NCBI GenBank assembly: GCA_011125455.1
Contig: VKHO01000058.1
Coordinates: 62,001 to 126,000, forward strand
Direction of reading: 5' to 3'
Length of the DNA: 64,000 nt
Source: Chlamydiales bacterium STE3
Lineage (GTDB): Bacteria > Chlamydiota > Chlamydiia > Chlamydiales > Parachlamydiaceae
Shown here: positions 17,537-27,026 of the stretch, piece after piece
How positions within the stretch are numbered: the stretch's first letter is position 1
Layout: each line of letters begins with the position of its first letter
Made by a program: the position numbers and the translations under genes
The notes under the pieces: generated by a model
The model's input: only the letters and a program-made list of their open reading frames with translations
The model's database searches: none
What the model was told of the DNA's origin: nothing

Positions 17537-18676
17537 TTAGGACGTTAGTAGTTTTTGTAGTTCTTCCATGAATAGCAACTTGCGAGAGTGCCTATCTTGA
17601 AAATCTTTCAACTGATCAAAAAATAATTTTTCATTAGCCATCTTAGCCAAATCTCTGAGTGTTGCTAATAAGTCTAAAGCCTTGTTATAGCTTGAAGAGT
17701 GCCTTTGTGTCATAAATAATTCTATTTGTTCCCAAACTAATAATTCGCTTCCAATCAGTTCATTGAAACGTTTTTGTTTAATCAATTTATTGACTCTTTC
17801 TTCCTCAGCTAACTTAGCTGCTGCTTTTGCCTGCTCCATTATACAATGCTCTTCTGCTACCTTTTTGTACTCGCAACATAATTCACCGACAGTACGCAAA
17901 GAATCCATTTTTTTCTGATTCAAAGGATTAGAGAGGTTGAAATGCCTGATCAAATGAATCACTGGGTAGTAGTCCCCGTTAATGCTCCCTTCCAAAATAT
18001 CTCCTAAAAATTTCTCTTTATCCTCGGCGGACATCTGTTTAAGCCAAGAACGAAGATCGAGGGATTCTGCTTTTTTTCCATCGCTGCAAGCACTTTTTAC
18101 TGTTGCCACTTTAAGCAAGTCCTGGTCAATACGCAAAAATTTCGCCAAATCCTGTAAGCTCTGACTCAACGTCGAAAGACCAGGGGGAACAGCAGGTTCT
18201 AGGACGTGATCTGCATAGCAGCCATTTTGCATGTTGGCAAGCCATCCGAGATAAAGGCACCTTAAATCACCTCGATCAAGCTCTTCCCTTAAACTCAAAA
18301 AAGAAGAGAGCCGAATCCCCTCTTCCTCATGCAGAGTTCCTTGTGAAGAAAACTCAATAAAAATTTGCTCGTTGTTTGTTCTGGCAGAGGCATTTGTCCC
18401 ATTACAATAAGAGACTACCGTTTCATAATCTGTAAAGGAGGGAGGCATGCGAAATTTTAAGGAGCGTGAACCACAACTAGAGTGATAGAAAAAAGCATCA
18501 AAGTACTTTTCTAACCAAAGATCTTCATCACCTTTAAAATGGCTCCAGGTATAAGCATTGCTAAAACTATTAGGAGTAATTTCCGCACGTGTCGAACAGG
18601 TGCGTAGCTCTTCCATTTCCTTATCAGTTAAAAAACAATCAATCGCTTGAAACTCATAGTAGTGGTATTCGTCCAT
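17537..18676 (-). CDS. Unknown protein of a widespread bacterial family (no named function)
   Basis: 379 aa from ATG 18676 (a TTG one codon upstream is not needed; GGGAA lies about 7 bases before). The N-terminal block 'YHYYEFQAIDCFLTDKEMEELRTCSTRAEITPNSFSN' (positions 4-40, shown in part) and 'FKGD' 'YFDAF' 'CYLGWL'-like segments resemble a family I remember from many soil bacteria, often near SWIM zinc-finger genes; its function is unknown. Residues about 275-320 are charged and likely a coiled coil. No signal peptide or membrane segment. Patchy distribution and its neighbours (RNHCP, Fic, IS) suggest acquisition. Confidence 0.75.
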   Translation of the reverse strand: MDEYHYYEFQAIDCFLTDKEMEELRTCSTRAEITPNSFSNAYTWSHFKGDEDLWLEKYFDAFFYHSSCGSRSLKFRMPPSFTDYETVVSYCNGTNASARTNNEQIFIEFSSQGTLHEEEGIRLSSFLSLREELDRGDLRCLYLGWLANMQNGCYADHVLEPAVPPGLSTLSQSLQDLAKFLRIDQDLLKVATVKSACSDGKKAESLDLRSWLKQMSAEDKEKFLGDILEGSINGDYYPVIHLIRHFNLSNPLNQKKMDSLRTVGELCCEYKKVAEEHCIMEQAKAAAKLAEEERVNKLIKQKRFNELIGSELLVWEQIELFMTQRHSSSYNKALDLLATLRDLAKMANEKLFFDQLKDFQDRHSRKLLFMEELQKLLTS

Positions 18677-18945
18677 CAACTAATTCCCAATCTTTTCTTA
18701 AGCTAGTAAAATATAGCGCTTAAGAGAAATTTCCCTCTACTGCCTATTTGCTTGATAGGCTATTTTAAGCGCTTATCATGCTAAATTTCTTAGCTAAAGG
18801 GGCCTGTGTTGAATAATTCAGTTTGGTGATCGGGTGGATTTCTTTCTATTGAGAGATCAAAGCGATCAATTTTTTTTGACATTGTCCTCTTCTTTGACTC
18901 CATTTAAGAGAACTCCCTTCCAATTATTTGCATGTAAAGCCTCTT

Positions 18946-19263
18946 TCAGATTTTTTGGCTTAAAGCTATGAGTGTTGACCAATCATCTGACTGCACATTC
19001 CCATCTGCAATTTTATTTAGTTTTTTAATGCCACGCTTTTTGCACTGGTGGATAATCTGCCATCCTTTTTTCCCGTTATAAATCGATCGAGAAGCAACCA
19101 TCTCTCCGTTGCATGAGCTACTTCTGTCTCCAGGCTTATTATCCACATGAATGGATGCCAAGCAAAAAGGACAATGATTTCGGAAGCTTCCATTTTGCAA
19201 TGGCAACACGTCTTGATGGCAAATTGCACAAACAAAATGTACGTTTTTATCTTTTTTGCTCAT
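18946..19263 (-). CDS. RNHCP-domain zinc-ribbon-like protein
   Basis: 105 aa. 'FVCAICHQDV', 'FRNHCPFCLASIHVD', 'PGDRSSSCNGEM' and 'IIHQCKKRG' match the RNHCP domain (named from its conserved R-N-H-C-P), with paired cysteines and histidines likely to bind zinc. Function unknown. It lies 269 bases upstream of the 379-aa gene on the same strand. Small RNHCP proteins occur sporadically across bacteria, so transfer is plausible. Confidence 0.85.
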   Translation of the reverse strand: MSKKDKNVHFVCAICHQDVLPLQNGSFRNHCPFCLASIHVDNKPGDRSSSCNGEMVASRSIYNGKKGWQIIHQCKKRGIKKLNKIADGNVQSDDWSTLIALSQKI

Positions 19264-19441
19264 TTCCTACCCTTCTTGAAGTTGTTTAAGCAACGCATCA
19301 AGAAAGTAGGGTTCCGTTTAGGTCTTCCCATTACACACAGTCCTCGGGCTTATCTAAACTAGTGACAAATTCACCGCTATTCCTGTAGGGTTTGCGATTA
19401 TTTTTAGCTCCAGCTTCATTGTGGCAAAAGTATTATAAAAA

Positions 19442-19450
19442 TGTCGTAAA
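19442..19450 (-). repeat. TTTACGACA repeat upstream of fic
   Basis: TGTCGTAAA on the plus strand, i.e. TTTACGACA on minus. With its flanks it forms a 15-base exact inverted match (AAAAATGTCGTAAAA) to the first repeat after fic (TTTTACGACATTTTT). Confidence 0.7.
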
Positions 19451-19463
19451 AACGAAAAAGCAT

Positions 19464-19492
19464 TTGCAAAACACCCTTTTTTGTGACACAAT
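19464..19492 (+). promoter_or_regulatory. Candidate fic promoter
   Basis: TTGCAA (19464-19469), 17-base spacer, CACAAT (19487-19492). The -10 box overlaps the left arm of the inverted repeat at 19477-19514, which would let a bound repressor block it. Both boxes are imperfect. Confidence 0.35.
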
Positions 19493-19514
19493 TAAAGAAA
19501 AAGTGTCGCAAAAA
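19477..19514. promoter_or_regulatory. Inverted repeat overlapping the fic start (candidate operator)
   Basis: TTTTTGTGACAC (about 19478-19489) and GTGTCGCAAAAA (about 19503-19514) form a 12-base inverted repeat with one mismatch around a 13-base spacer. The right arm runs into the fic ATG (19514) in place of a Shine-Dalgarno sequence. Each arm is a variant of the TTTACGACA motif. Confidence 0.55.
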
Positions 19515-20560
19515 TGCCATTTCATCCAAAATTTACTATTTCTATTCCTATTGCGTCTGCACTTACAGCGATTGAACGAACAAGAGGATTTTTAGAAGCG
19601 GCGCAACTTTCGAAAGACTGGGTAGCTAAAATGCAGGCACGTGCGCTAATTTTAGAAGCACATCACACTACTCATATAGAGGGCACGCATTTAAGCCTTG
19701 ATCAGTCCGAAAGACTTATATCCGGTGAAAAAATGTCTGATGTCGACTGCGAAGACGTCAAAGAACTACTCAATTATAAAAAAGCCTTCGATTTCGTGGC
19801 AGATTATGTCTTTTCACAAGGACTTATAACAGAAGGTTTAATTAGAGAGATCCATAGACGCCTTGTCGAAGACGTAAGAGGAAATAGCGCTCAGCCAGGA
19901 CAATATAGAGTCATTCAAAATTATGTTGCCAATTCTAAAACAAAAGAAATTATTTACACGCCACCGGCAGCTTATGAAGTCCCCATTTTTATTGCTGAAT
20001 TGGTGGATTGGTTACAAAATGAACGAACCATTCCTCCCGTACTTTTAGCTGGGATTGCACAGTTTCAACTTGTTCATATACATCCATTTTTAGATGGAAA
20101 TGGTCGAACAGCTCGGCTATTATCTACGTTATGTCTCTATCGATCGGGTTATGACTTTAAGAAACTTTTTACTATCAGTGAATACTACGACCGAAATCGA
20201 CAAGACTACTATCAAGCTATTCAATCCGTCAGAAACAACAACATGGATATGACTTGTTGGCTTGAATATTTCTCTAGAGCTTTAGAAACGCAAATGCATG
20301 AAATCCAGCTTAAAGGATCTCATGCAATGAAATTAGATGTTTTAGTATCGGAATACAAGCTTTCCCGCAGACAAAAACAGGCATTAGACTGTTTACTTGA
20401 AAGAAAAGAAGATTTTTCAATTCACGATTATGAATTGCTTTGTCCGGGAATCAATAGACGGTCTTTGCAACGAGACCTTTCTGATTTGATAGAAAAGGGG
20501 CTCATATCTCAAAATGGGATTAAAAAAGCAGCTCGTTACAAAATGAATCCTATACATTAA
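19514..20560 (+). CDS. Fic-domain protein with N-terminal inhibitory motif and C-terminal winged helix
   Basis: 348 aa. The catalytic Fic motif [12 protein letters not shown] (190-201) is intact, with the histidine and the DGNGR anion loop needed for AMP transfer. An N-terminal (S/T)xxxE(G/N) inhibitory motif, TTHIEG (52-57), marks a class II, self-inhibited Fic. Residues about 275-340 look like a winged helix-turn-helix ('[12 protein letters not shown]', '[17 protein letters not shown]'). The product likely AMPylates a protein, with possible de-AMPylation by the same site; targets are unknown. No antitoxin gene is adjacent; regulation is built in. The ATG lacks a Shine-Dalgarno sequence, and TTTACGACA-type repeats lie on both sides, suggesting self-regulation through the winged helix. 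Confidence 0.92.
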   Translation: MPFHPKFTISIPIASALTAIERTRGFLEAAQLSKDWVAKMQARALILEAHHTTHIEGTHLSLDQSERLISGEKMSDVDCEDVKELLNYKKAFDFVADYVFSQGLITEGLIREIHRRLVEDVRGNSAQPGQYRVIQNYVANSKTKEIIYTPPAAYEVPIFIAELVDWLQNERTIPPVLLAGIAQFQLVHIHPFLDGNGRTARLLSTLCLYRSGYDFKKLFTISEYYDRNRQDYYQAIQSVRNNNMDMTCWLEYFSRALETQMHEIQLKGSHAMKLDVLVSEYKLSRRQKQALDCLLERKEDFSIHDYELLCPGINRRSLQRDLSDLIEKGLISQNGIKKAARYKMNPIH

Positions 20561-20563
20561 TAT

Positions 20564-20595
20564 TTTACGACATTTTTACGACACGATTTACGACA
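20564..20595 (+). repeat. Three phased TTTACGACA direct repeats after fic
   Basis: Exact copies at 20564-20572, 20575-20583 and 20587-20595, spaced 11 and 12 bases apart, close to one DNA turn, starting four bases after the fic stop. Together with the inverted copies upstream they surround the gene. Confidence 0.8.
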
Positions 20596-20737
20596 AAAGT
20601 AAGTGAAAAGTGGCGTAAACAACGTTATTCTGTCGCGTGGAAACACAAACATGGCGGAACAAACACAAAATTTGCTTTTGAACAATTAGCCATTTTTGAA
20701 TTACAAAACAGCTGTTTCACAAATTCTTCACTATTAA
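20587..20737 (+). pseudogene. Possible coding remnant cut by the IS element
   Basis: One frame is open from before 20587 to a TGA inside the IS end (20741-20743) and reads, in part, 'SEKWRKQRYSVAWKHKHGG' then 'TKFAFEQLAIFELQ'. The composition looks protein-like but there is no start and I do not recognise the family. It may be the middle of a gene lost when the IS inserted. Confidence 0.25.
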
Positions 20738-20753
20738 CCTGAGTTTGGAGTTT

Positions 20754-21513
20754 TTACGCAGCCGCTAAGAACAATCGATCTTCGCGGGCTAAGTTACTAG
20801 GAGGTTTTTTAGGCTGGTGAGTATAGGCACTTATTCCAGCTAAAAGATTAATCAGAAAATTTGCAGCGCTTCTATGGCGTGTATGTTCTATTTGCGAGAT
20901 ATTTTTCAGTTGATCATTGACCGTTTCAATGATTGATCTTTTCCGAAGAAGCACTTTGTCAGTTAGCTTCATAAGTTTTTGCTTCATATTTGCCCCCAAT
21001 GTTGTAAATAGCTCCGAGCCTTGCTTTAAAAGCTTTTTTGCAAGCTCAGCCGAAATATATGCTTTATCGCCAAACAATTTGCCAAAAATACCTTTAGATA
21101 AAGTTTCAGCAATAGTCACATCAGCTATATTGCCAGGAGTTACCTGAAAAGATAAAATTTCACCTTTTTCATTGATAATGAGATGTAATTTAAATCCGTA
21201 AAACCAGTCAGCAGTTGTTTTCCCGCGCTTGGCGAGTCCCTTGAAAACTTTATTTCTTTGAATGCGTTTTCTATGGCAAACATCTATTGATGTCGAATCG
21301 ATAAAAGCAATCCCTGTCATTTTCATAAAAATACTTAAATGTTCGATAATTCGATTGATGAAATAAAATCATAATTGTCATCATTTCAGGAGTAGATAAC
21401 CTAGGATTAGATCCTCGCTTTGCTTTACCATTATCAAGGAGGTTTTTGTCCCATTCTTCCTTAAAGAACTTCCAAAAATCATCTACACTGCAATACAATG
21501 TCGTTAAATCCAT
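20754..21513 (-). pseudogene. IS982-family transposase, internally deleted and frameshifted
   Basis: The N-terminal part (21513 back to about 21330) reads 'PEMMTIMILFHQSNYRTFKYFY', and the C-terminal part (21326-20754, another frame) begins with 'TGIAFIDSTS' and continues through 'WFYGFKLHLI' and 'GKLFGDKAYIS', all IS982 marks. About 60-70 residues expected between them, including the 'SYNRF' region, are absent, and the reading frame changes at the junction near 21326. The DDE catalytic set is therefore incomplete or not translated as one chain. Other copies in the genome could supply the enzyme. Confidence 0.85.
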
Positions 21514-21516
21514 CTT

Positions 21517-21574
21517 GACCTCTTGTAATTAACATGCGTTGTGGAAAACAAATGTTTTAAATCATCAAGAGGTC
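21517..21574 (-). promoter_or_regulatory. Stem that would hide the transposase ribosome binding site
   Basis: On the minus strand GACCTCTTG (21574-21566) can pair exactly with CAAGAGGTC (21525-21517), which contains the Shine-Dalgarno sequence of the transposase (AGAGGTC, five bases before ATG 21513). The 40-base loop holds further weak pairing. Such a structure would limit translation from read-through transcripts. Confidence 0.55.
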
Positions 21575-21887
21575 TTTTGTTATCAGATTTTGATTTAACT
21601 TATTGCTGGCCAATTAGATAAATTCAAAACTCAGGTTACTAACTTTTACATAGCAAGCAGGTTAATACTTATTAGCAGAATAGAAGGGTGGGAGGCCTTG
21701 AGCGTTAAAATGCTTTAATGGAGTTTCACTTGTCTGCATCTTTTCATTAAACAATAAATCAAACATAAATCTTCTTATAAAAAAGTCATTAGAAAGGCAT
21801 TCTTCCTCTTTTACAAGGTGGCTTTACCTGTGTTAAAAGAAAACAAAAGGCTAGTAACAGAAAGTGAAATTTGATTTTGAGAGAAAA

Positions 21888-21972
21888 TTGCTCGGAACTG
21901 GACTCGAACCAGCACGGGATTGCTCCCAGGGGATTTTAAGTCCCCAGTGTCTACCATTTCACCATCCGAGCA
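21888..21972 (-). tRNA. tRNA-Leu, anticodon UAA
   Basis: On the minus strand the acceptor arms TGCTCGG/CCGAGCA pair perfectly, followed by discriminator A (21888). The anticodon loop CTTAAAA between GGGGA and TCCCC gives anticodon TAA. A long class II variable arm (TGGGAGCAATCCCG) and a T-arm with GGTTCGAGTCC are present. CCA is not encoded. The gene stands between the IS remnant and hppA, a typical place for island insertion. Confidence 0.96.
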
Positions 21973-22021
21973 AGGATGAGAGACAAACAATAGCTTCTTT
22001 ACTATTTTTAAGTCAAGAAAA

Positions 22022-22044
22022 CCCTCACTTGAGGTGAGGGTTTT
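22022..22044. terminator. Terminator of hppA
   Basis: CCCTCAC (22022-22028) and GTGAGGG (22034-22040) with a 5-base loop, flanked by AAAA before and TTTT after, so it can work on both strands. It lies 17 bases beyond the hppA stop and before tRNA-Leu. Confidence 0.85.
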
Positions 22045-22056
22045 CGTGCAATTTTT

Positions 22057-24147
22057 CTACCCAGACCATTTCGCTAGAATGGCTAATAGCAGTAAAGCCA
22101 CAATGTTTGCAATTTTGATCATTGGGTTGATGGCAGGTCCTGCCGTATCCTTGTAAGGATCGCCCACGGTATCGCCAGTTACTGCAGCCTTATGGGCTTC
22201 AGAGCCTTTCCCACCATAATTTCCTTCCTCAATTAACTTTTTCGCATTATCCCAAGCACCACCACCAGATGTCATAGAGATTCCAACGAAAAGACCTGTT
22301 ACAACCAAACCAAGAAGCATTGAGCCTAAGCAGACAAAAGCTTCAGATTGTCCAACAGTTCTGCTGATAACAAAGTAAACAAGGAATGGGGCACCCACAG
22401 GCAATAAAGAGGGTAAAATCATCTCTTTAATAGCAGATTTTGTCAAAATATCCACAGCCCTACCATAATCAGGTAGATTTGTTCCTTCCATGATGCCTGG
22501 GATTTCTTTAAACTGACGGCGCACCTCAACAACAACCGATTGTGCTGCACGGCCAACAGCCATCATGCTCATGCCACCAAATAGATAAGGCAGCATTCCG
22601 CCAATGAAAAGACCGATCACAACATAGGCATCCTGTAAATCGAAATTTAACTGGAAGCTTGGGAAATAATGTCTTAAATCCTCAATAAAGGCAGAGAACA
22701 ACACCAATGCTGCAAAACCCGCAGAACCGATCGCATACCCCTTTGTCACGGCTTTGGTTGTATTTCCTACCGCATCTAAGGCATCCGTTGTCTGGCGTAC
22801 CTCTTTAGGTAGATTAGACATCTCCGCAATGCCCCCTGCATTATCCGTTACTGGGCCATAAGCATCTAAAGCAACAACCATCCCTGCTAAAGCCAGCATT
22901 GTAGATGCCGCAATGGCAACTCCAAATAAATCTGCATTAATATAAGAGACTAAGATTCCTGCACAAATGACTATAACAGGGAGAGCAGTAGCTTCCATGG
23001 ACACAGCCAAGCCCTGAATGATGTTTGTTCCATGGCCAGTTAAAGAAGCCTTCGCAATGCTTTTTACGGGACGGTACTTTGTCATTGTGTAGTACTCTGT
23101 AATCCACATTAAAAGGCCTGTTACTACCAATCCAGAGAGGACACAGTAAAAAAGGTTTAAACCCGAAAATGTGACGTCATTAGAACGAAAAGTTGCTTCC
23201 AAACCAATCCAGTACTTCGTAACGCCATAAATGAATATAGCAGAAATTATTGCAGTCGTCACAAAACCTTTGTAAAGAGCTCCCATGATATTATTGCTTT
23301 TGCCCAGTTTGACAAAGAACGTTCCAATAATAGTTGCTATAATGCTTACAGCACCAATCAACAATGGATAGAGCATCATTTGGTCTAACGCAGGTCCTGT
23401 AAAGTAGATACCGGCCAATAGCATAGACCCGACTAATGTAACCACATAAGTTTCAAAAAGGTCTGCAGCCATTCCAGCACAGTCACCCACGTTGTCTCCT
23501 ACGTTATCAGCAATTACAGCTGGATTACGAGGATCATCTTCTGGGATGCCAGCTTCAATTTTTCCCACCATGTCAGCTCCGACATCGGCTCCCTTTGTAA
23601 AAATTCCCCCGCCCAATCTAGCAAAGATAGAAATTAAGGAAGCACCAAAACCTAAAGCCACTAATGATTCCATAAGTTCGCGAATAGGAAGGTTGAGCTC
23701 TCTCAAATATATGTAATAGCCAGCTATGCCCAAAAGTCCAAAGCCAACAACGAGCAATCCAGTGATAGCACCTGAATGAAAAGCTACGTTAAGAGCAGCC
23801 TGTAGGCCATTTTTTGCTGCTTCAGCAGTTCTAACATTTGCGCGGACTGAAATGTTCATTCCGACATAACCTGCCGCTCCAGAAAGAACAGCACCAATAA
23901 CGAATCCAAGCCCTACCTTCCAGCCCAGTAACCAAGTTAAAAGAACCCAAATGATCACTCCAACTAATGTGATAACCTGATATTGACGATTAAGATAAGC
24001 TTTAGCTCCAACCTGTATGGCAAAGGCAATTTTTTGCATTTGCTCAGTTCCAGAACTTAAAGAAAGTATCGATCTAATCATTACCAAACCATAGAGAAGC
24101 GCAAGCATTCCACATGCAATCACGGTTCCGTATGCGTAATACAGCAT
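22057..24147 (-). CDS. hppA: Membrane-bound proton-translocating pyrophosphatase
   Basis: 696 aa, about 16 membrane helices. The catalytic blocks '[20 protein letters not shown]', '[19 protein letters not shown]' and '[10 protein letters not shown]' are intact. At the position that decides potassium need the sequence is '[17 protein letters not shown]': lysine, as in K+-independent H+-pumps (K+-dependent forms have alanine). It couples PPi hydrolysis to proton export at the inner membrane, saving energy from biosynthesis. AAGGATGTCTT precedes the ATG. It appears to be a single-gene unit. Confidence 0.96.
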   Translation of the reverse strand: MLYYAYGTVIACGMLALLYGLVMIRSILSLSSGTEQMQKIAFAIQVGAKAYLNRQYQVITLVGVIIWVLLTWLLGWKVGLGFVIGAVLSGAAGYVGMNISVRANVRTAEAAKNGLQAALNVAFHSGAITGLLVVGFGLLGIAGYYIYLRELNLPIRELMESLVALGFGASLISIFARLGGGIFTKGADVGADMVGKIEAGIPEDDPRNPAVIADNVGDNVGDCAGMAADLFETYVVTLVGSMLLAGIYFTGPALDQMMLYPLLIGAVSIIATIIGTFFVKLGKSNNIMGALYKGFVTTAIISAIFIYGVTKYWIGLEATFRSNDVTFSGLNLFYCVLSGLVVTGLLMWITEYYTMTKYRPVKSIAKASLTGHGTNIIQGLAVSMEATALPVIVICAGILVSYINADLFGVAIAASTMLALAGMVVALDAYGPVTDNAGGIAEMSNLPKEVRQTTDALDAVGNTTKAVTKGYAIGSAGFAALVLFSAFIEDLRHYFPSFQLNFDLQDAYVVIGLFIGGMLPYLFGGMSMMAVGRAAQSVVVEVRRQFKEIPGIMEGTNLPDYGRAVDILTKSAIKEMILPSLLPVGAPFLVYFVISRTVGQSEAFVCLGSMLLGLVVTGLFVGISMTSGGGAWDNAKKLIEEGNYGGKGSEAHKAAVTGDTVGDPYKDTAGPAINPMIKIANIVALLLLAILAKWSG

Positions 24148-24588
24148 AAGACATCCTTATTGTGTTATATTTAAATGATAGACAGGATGCCATATGAAGG
24201 TTTATGTCTCAAGCGCGAATTTAGCTCTTTTAAGAAGAGCAGTACAGAAGAGTGTATTTAAAATATATCGATGAGGCCACACTTAGGGCTAAAAGGATAA
24301 AATTAACAAATTAGGGTTTATAAAACCCCCACAGTTTTATCCACAGAAACAATGTTATTTTCACTCTTTAAAAGATTAACAGACTATGTAGAATTAAGCG
24401 ATGGCAAAGGAGCATTCTTTTTTATTATTAAATTGCACTATTGTCAGTAATCCTTTCCTGTTCTTTTCTAGAGGATTGCTGCTCATTATGGAAATGGGCT
24501 TTTTCTAAAAAACAGGAGGGAAAGTCTCCATAAATTTTTATATAAACCTTAAGCTCCTTTAAAAAAAATTTAAGTTAAATCAAAAAAC
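24148..24588. other. Intergenic region with one DnaA-box-like sequence
   Basis: About 440 bases between hppA and the terminator of the next gene, AT-rich, presumably with the hppA promoter. TTATCCACA at 24337-24345 is a perfect DnaA box, but I found no others, so an origin is not supported. No gene seen. Confidence 0.4.
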
Positions 24589-24617
24589 TCTAGACTCAGT
24601 TTGATGTTGAGTCTAGA
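24589..24617. terminator. Terminator of the charged 333-aa gene
   Basis: TCTAGACTCA (24589-24598) pairs perfectly with TGAGTCTAGA (24608-24617), 9-base loop. On the minus strand GTTTTTTG follows; on plus ATTTTTT follows. Confidence 0.85.
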
Positions 24618-24629
24618 ATTTTTTAGTTC

Positions 24630-25631
24630 TTAAACGTCCTCTTTAGCTGGAGGAAAAACTGGAAAAATTTCTGTAGAGGTTGGGACTTCGTGAGGTTGAG
24701 TGGGTTCAGAGACTGAAGGAGAAGAGTAGTCATCCAAAGAGCCGCTTTCTTCAATAGATTCTTCATGTTGAGGAAAAGTTTCTGCCTGTTTACCTTCCTC
24801 CCCCACTTCATTTTCTTCATCCTCAAGAAAGATGCGTCTTTTTCTCTGGCGATAAATTTCCTCTTCGTCAGCTTCAGACATTTCGAAAGAGCCATAAGCT
24901 GGAAGGGCTAAATTAACTTCTTCGGTGATAGGAACAATCTCTTCTTCTGCCAGCCTGGCTTCTTGCTCCTCTTTTGTATAGAAAGCATCTCGAAATTTTT
25001 CTTTGTAACGTCCAATTGTTTCAGAAATAAGAGGAGGGGGGCTTAATAAATTCGAGAGCAAAGAACCAGACATTGAAACTGCCTCTGTCATATCCTTTTC
25101 AGTCATTTCTCTTTGAGGTAATGCAAGCTCTACACTTTCTTCTAAACCCACTTTAGGAGCTCCCCCCACTGGCGGCTCTTCTTGGGAAGACACACCTTCT
25201 TCACGATTTCGTTTTTTTCTGTATTGTCGGCGTCTATCTCTTTTACGTTCAGACCTTGACTCTACCTTGGTAGGTTCAGAAACTATTGGCGTAGGTTCTT
25301 TTTCAGAAGAGGCCTCTTCTGCAATCTCCTTTACAGGCTTTGAAATGCTATCTCTACCCCCACCAATTTTAATCGATCGGTCTAGGCCAACATTTTTTAA
25401 CACTATCCTTGCTTCACGCACCTCAAGCACTTCATAGTCAGAAACCGGAACAATAAACGACTTTGGCCTCTCTAAGGATCTAAAAAAAATAGCACTTCCA
25501 AAAGAAACAACTTCCACAGCATCCACAAAGTATTCTTCTTGCCCTACTGTTTTACTGCTTCTTATGACTAATTTACAGCCTTCTTTAGGAGTAATTACTG
25601 TTTCAATTATAGGTTCACGTGTAAAATCCAC
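24630..25631 (-). CDS. Unknown charged protein (position of Chlamydia CT504)
   Basis: 333 aa starting at GTG 25631; two TGA codons lie just upstream in frame, so no earlier start is possible. Residues 1-90 look folded and beta-rich ('VITPKEGCKLVIRSSKTVGQ', 'EVVSFGSAIFFRSLERPKS'); the rest is low-complexity with many E, K, R, S and P, including a basic patch 'RSERKRDRRRQYRKKRNRE', and is probably disordered. No membrane segment. It lies beyond gap, the place of hypothetical CT504 in C. trachomatis. Function unknown. Confidence 0.75.
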   Translation of the reverse strand: MDFTREPIIETVITPKEGCKLVIRSSKTVGQEEYFVDAVEVVSFGSAIFFRSLERPKSFIVPVSDYEVLEVREARIVLKNVGLDRSIKIGGGRDSISKPVKEIAEEASSEKEPTPIVSEPTKVESRSERKRDRRRQYRKKRNREEGVSSQEEPPVGGAPKVGLEESVELALPQREMTEKDMTEAVSMSGSLLSNLLSPPPLISETIGRYKEKFRDAFYTKEEQEARLAEEEIVPITEEVNLALPAYGSFEMSEADEEEIYRQRKRRIFLEDEENEVGEEGKQAETFPQHEESIEESGSLDDYSSPSVSEPTQPHEVPTSTEIFPVFPPAKEDV

Positions 25632-25848
25632 CTGTCATCAATCCATGTTAATAGTTAAAAATCCCAGTCTAGCGTGATGCGCTACAAGTAATCATGACAT
25701 TCTCCTGCTTGCGAAGTATTCTTTTCAGTGAACTTTATAAGCCGTTTCGAGCAAATAAACTCGAAGAATGAAAGAAATTTGCAAATATTTCGCATCCACC
25801 TCTAACTGGCTTTAAAATAAGAAAAAGCACATTTCAATAATTGACTGT

Positions 25849-26883
<1,035 letters not shown>

Positions 26884-27000
26884 TCATCTCTGTATGTTAC
26901 TTTTTCAGATGACAATTGTAAAGAGAAAGAAGAGGTTTTAGAGATACAATACACTATTTGAAAAGGTCGAACCAAAGGAACAAGTAAAAGAAAGAAAAGA

Positions 27001-27018
27001 AGCCGGCAAAAGCCGGCT
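27001..27018 (-). terminator. Terminator of the ribosomal protein superoperon
   Basis: AGCCGGC/GCCGGCT perfect 7-bp GC-rich stem with a 4-base loop, eight bases after the rplQ stop; TTCTTTTCTTTC follows on the minus strand. Confidence 0.85.
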
Positions 27019-27026
27019 AAAAAGCA

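Larger units (their letters stand above)
20735..21638 (-). mobile_element. Decayed IS982-family insertion sequence
   Basis: The ends are imperfect inverted repeats: TAACCTGAGTTTGGAGTTTTTA at the left (from 20735; longer than shown in identity) and the complement of the right end reading TAACCTGAGTTTTGAA (to 21638). A direct ACTA lies at 20730-20733 and 21638-21641, a weak sign of target duplication. The element is about 904 bp and carries an interrupted transposase, so it cannot move by itself. It lies about 250 bases from tRNA-Leu. Confidence 0.8.

Noticed and set aside
19514-20595. Classic two-gene toxin-antitoxin module at fic
   Set aside because: No small antitoxin gene adjoins it; the inhibitory motif lies within the Fic protein itself.
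20564-20595. CRISPR array
   Set aside because: Repeats are only 9 bases with 2-3 base gaps and there are no spacers or cas genes.
24337-24345. Origin of replication at the DnaA box
   Set aside because: Only one box, no AT-rich unwinding array with repeats, and genes on both sides run in the same direction.
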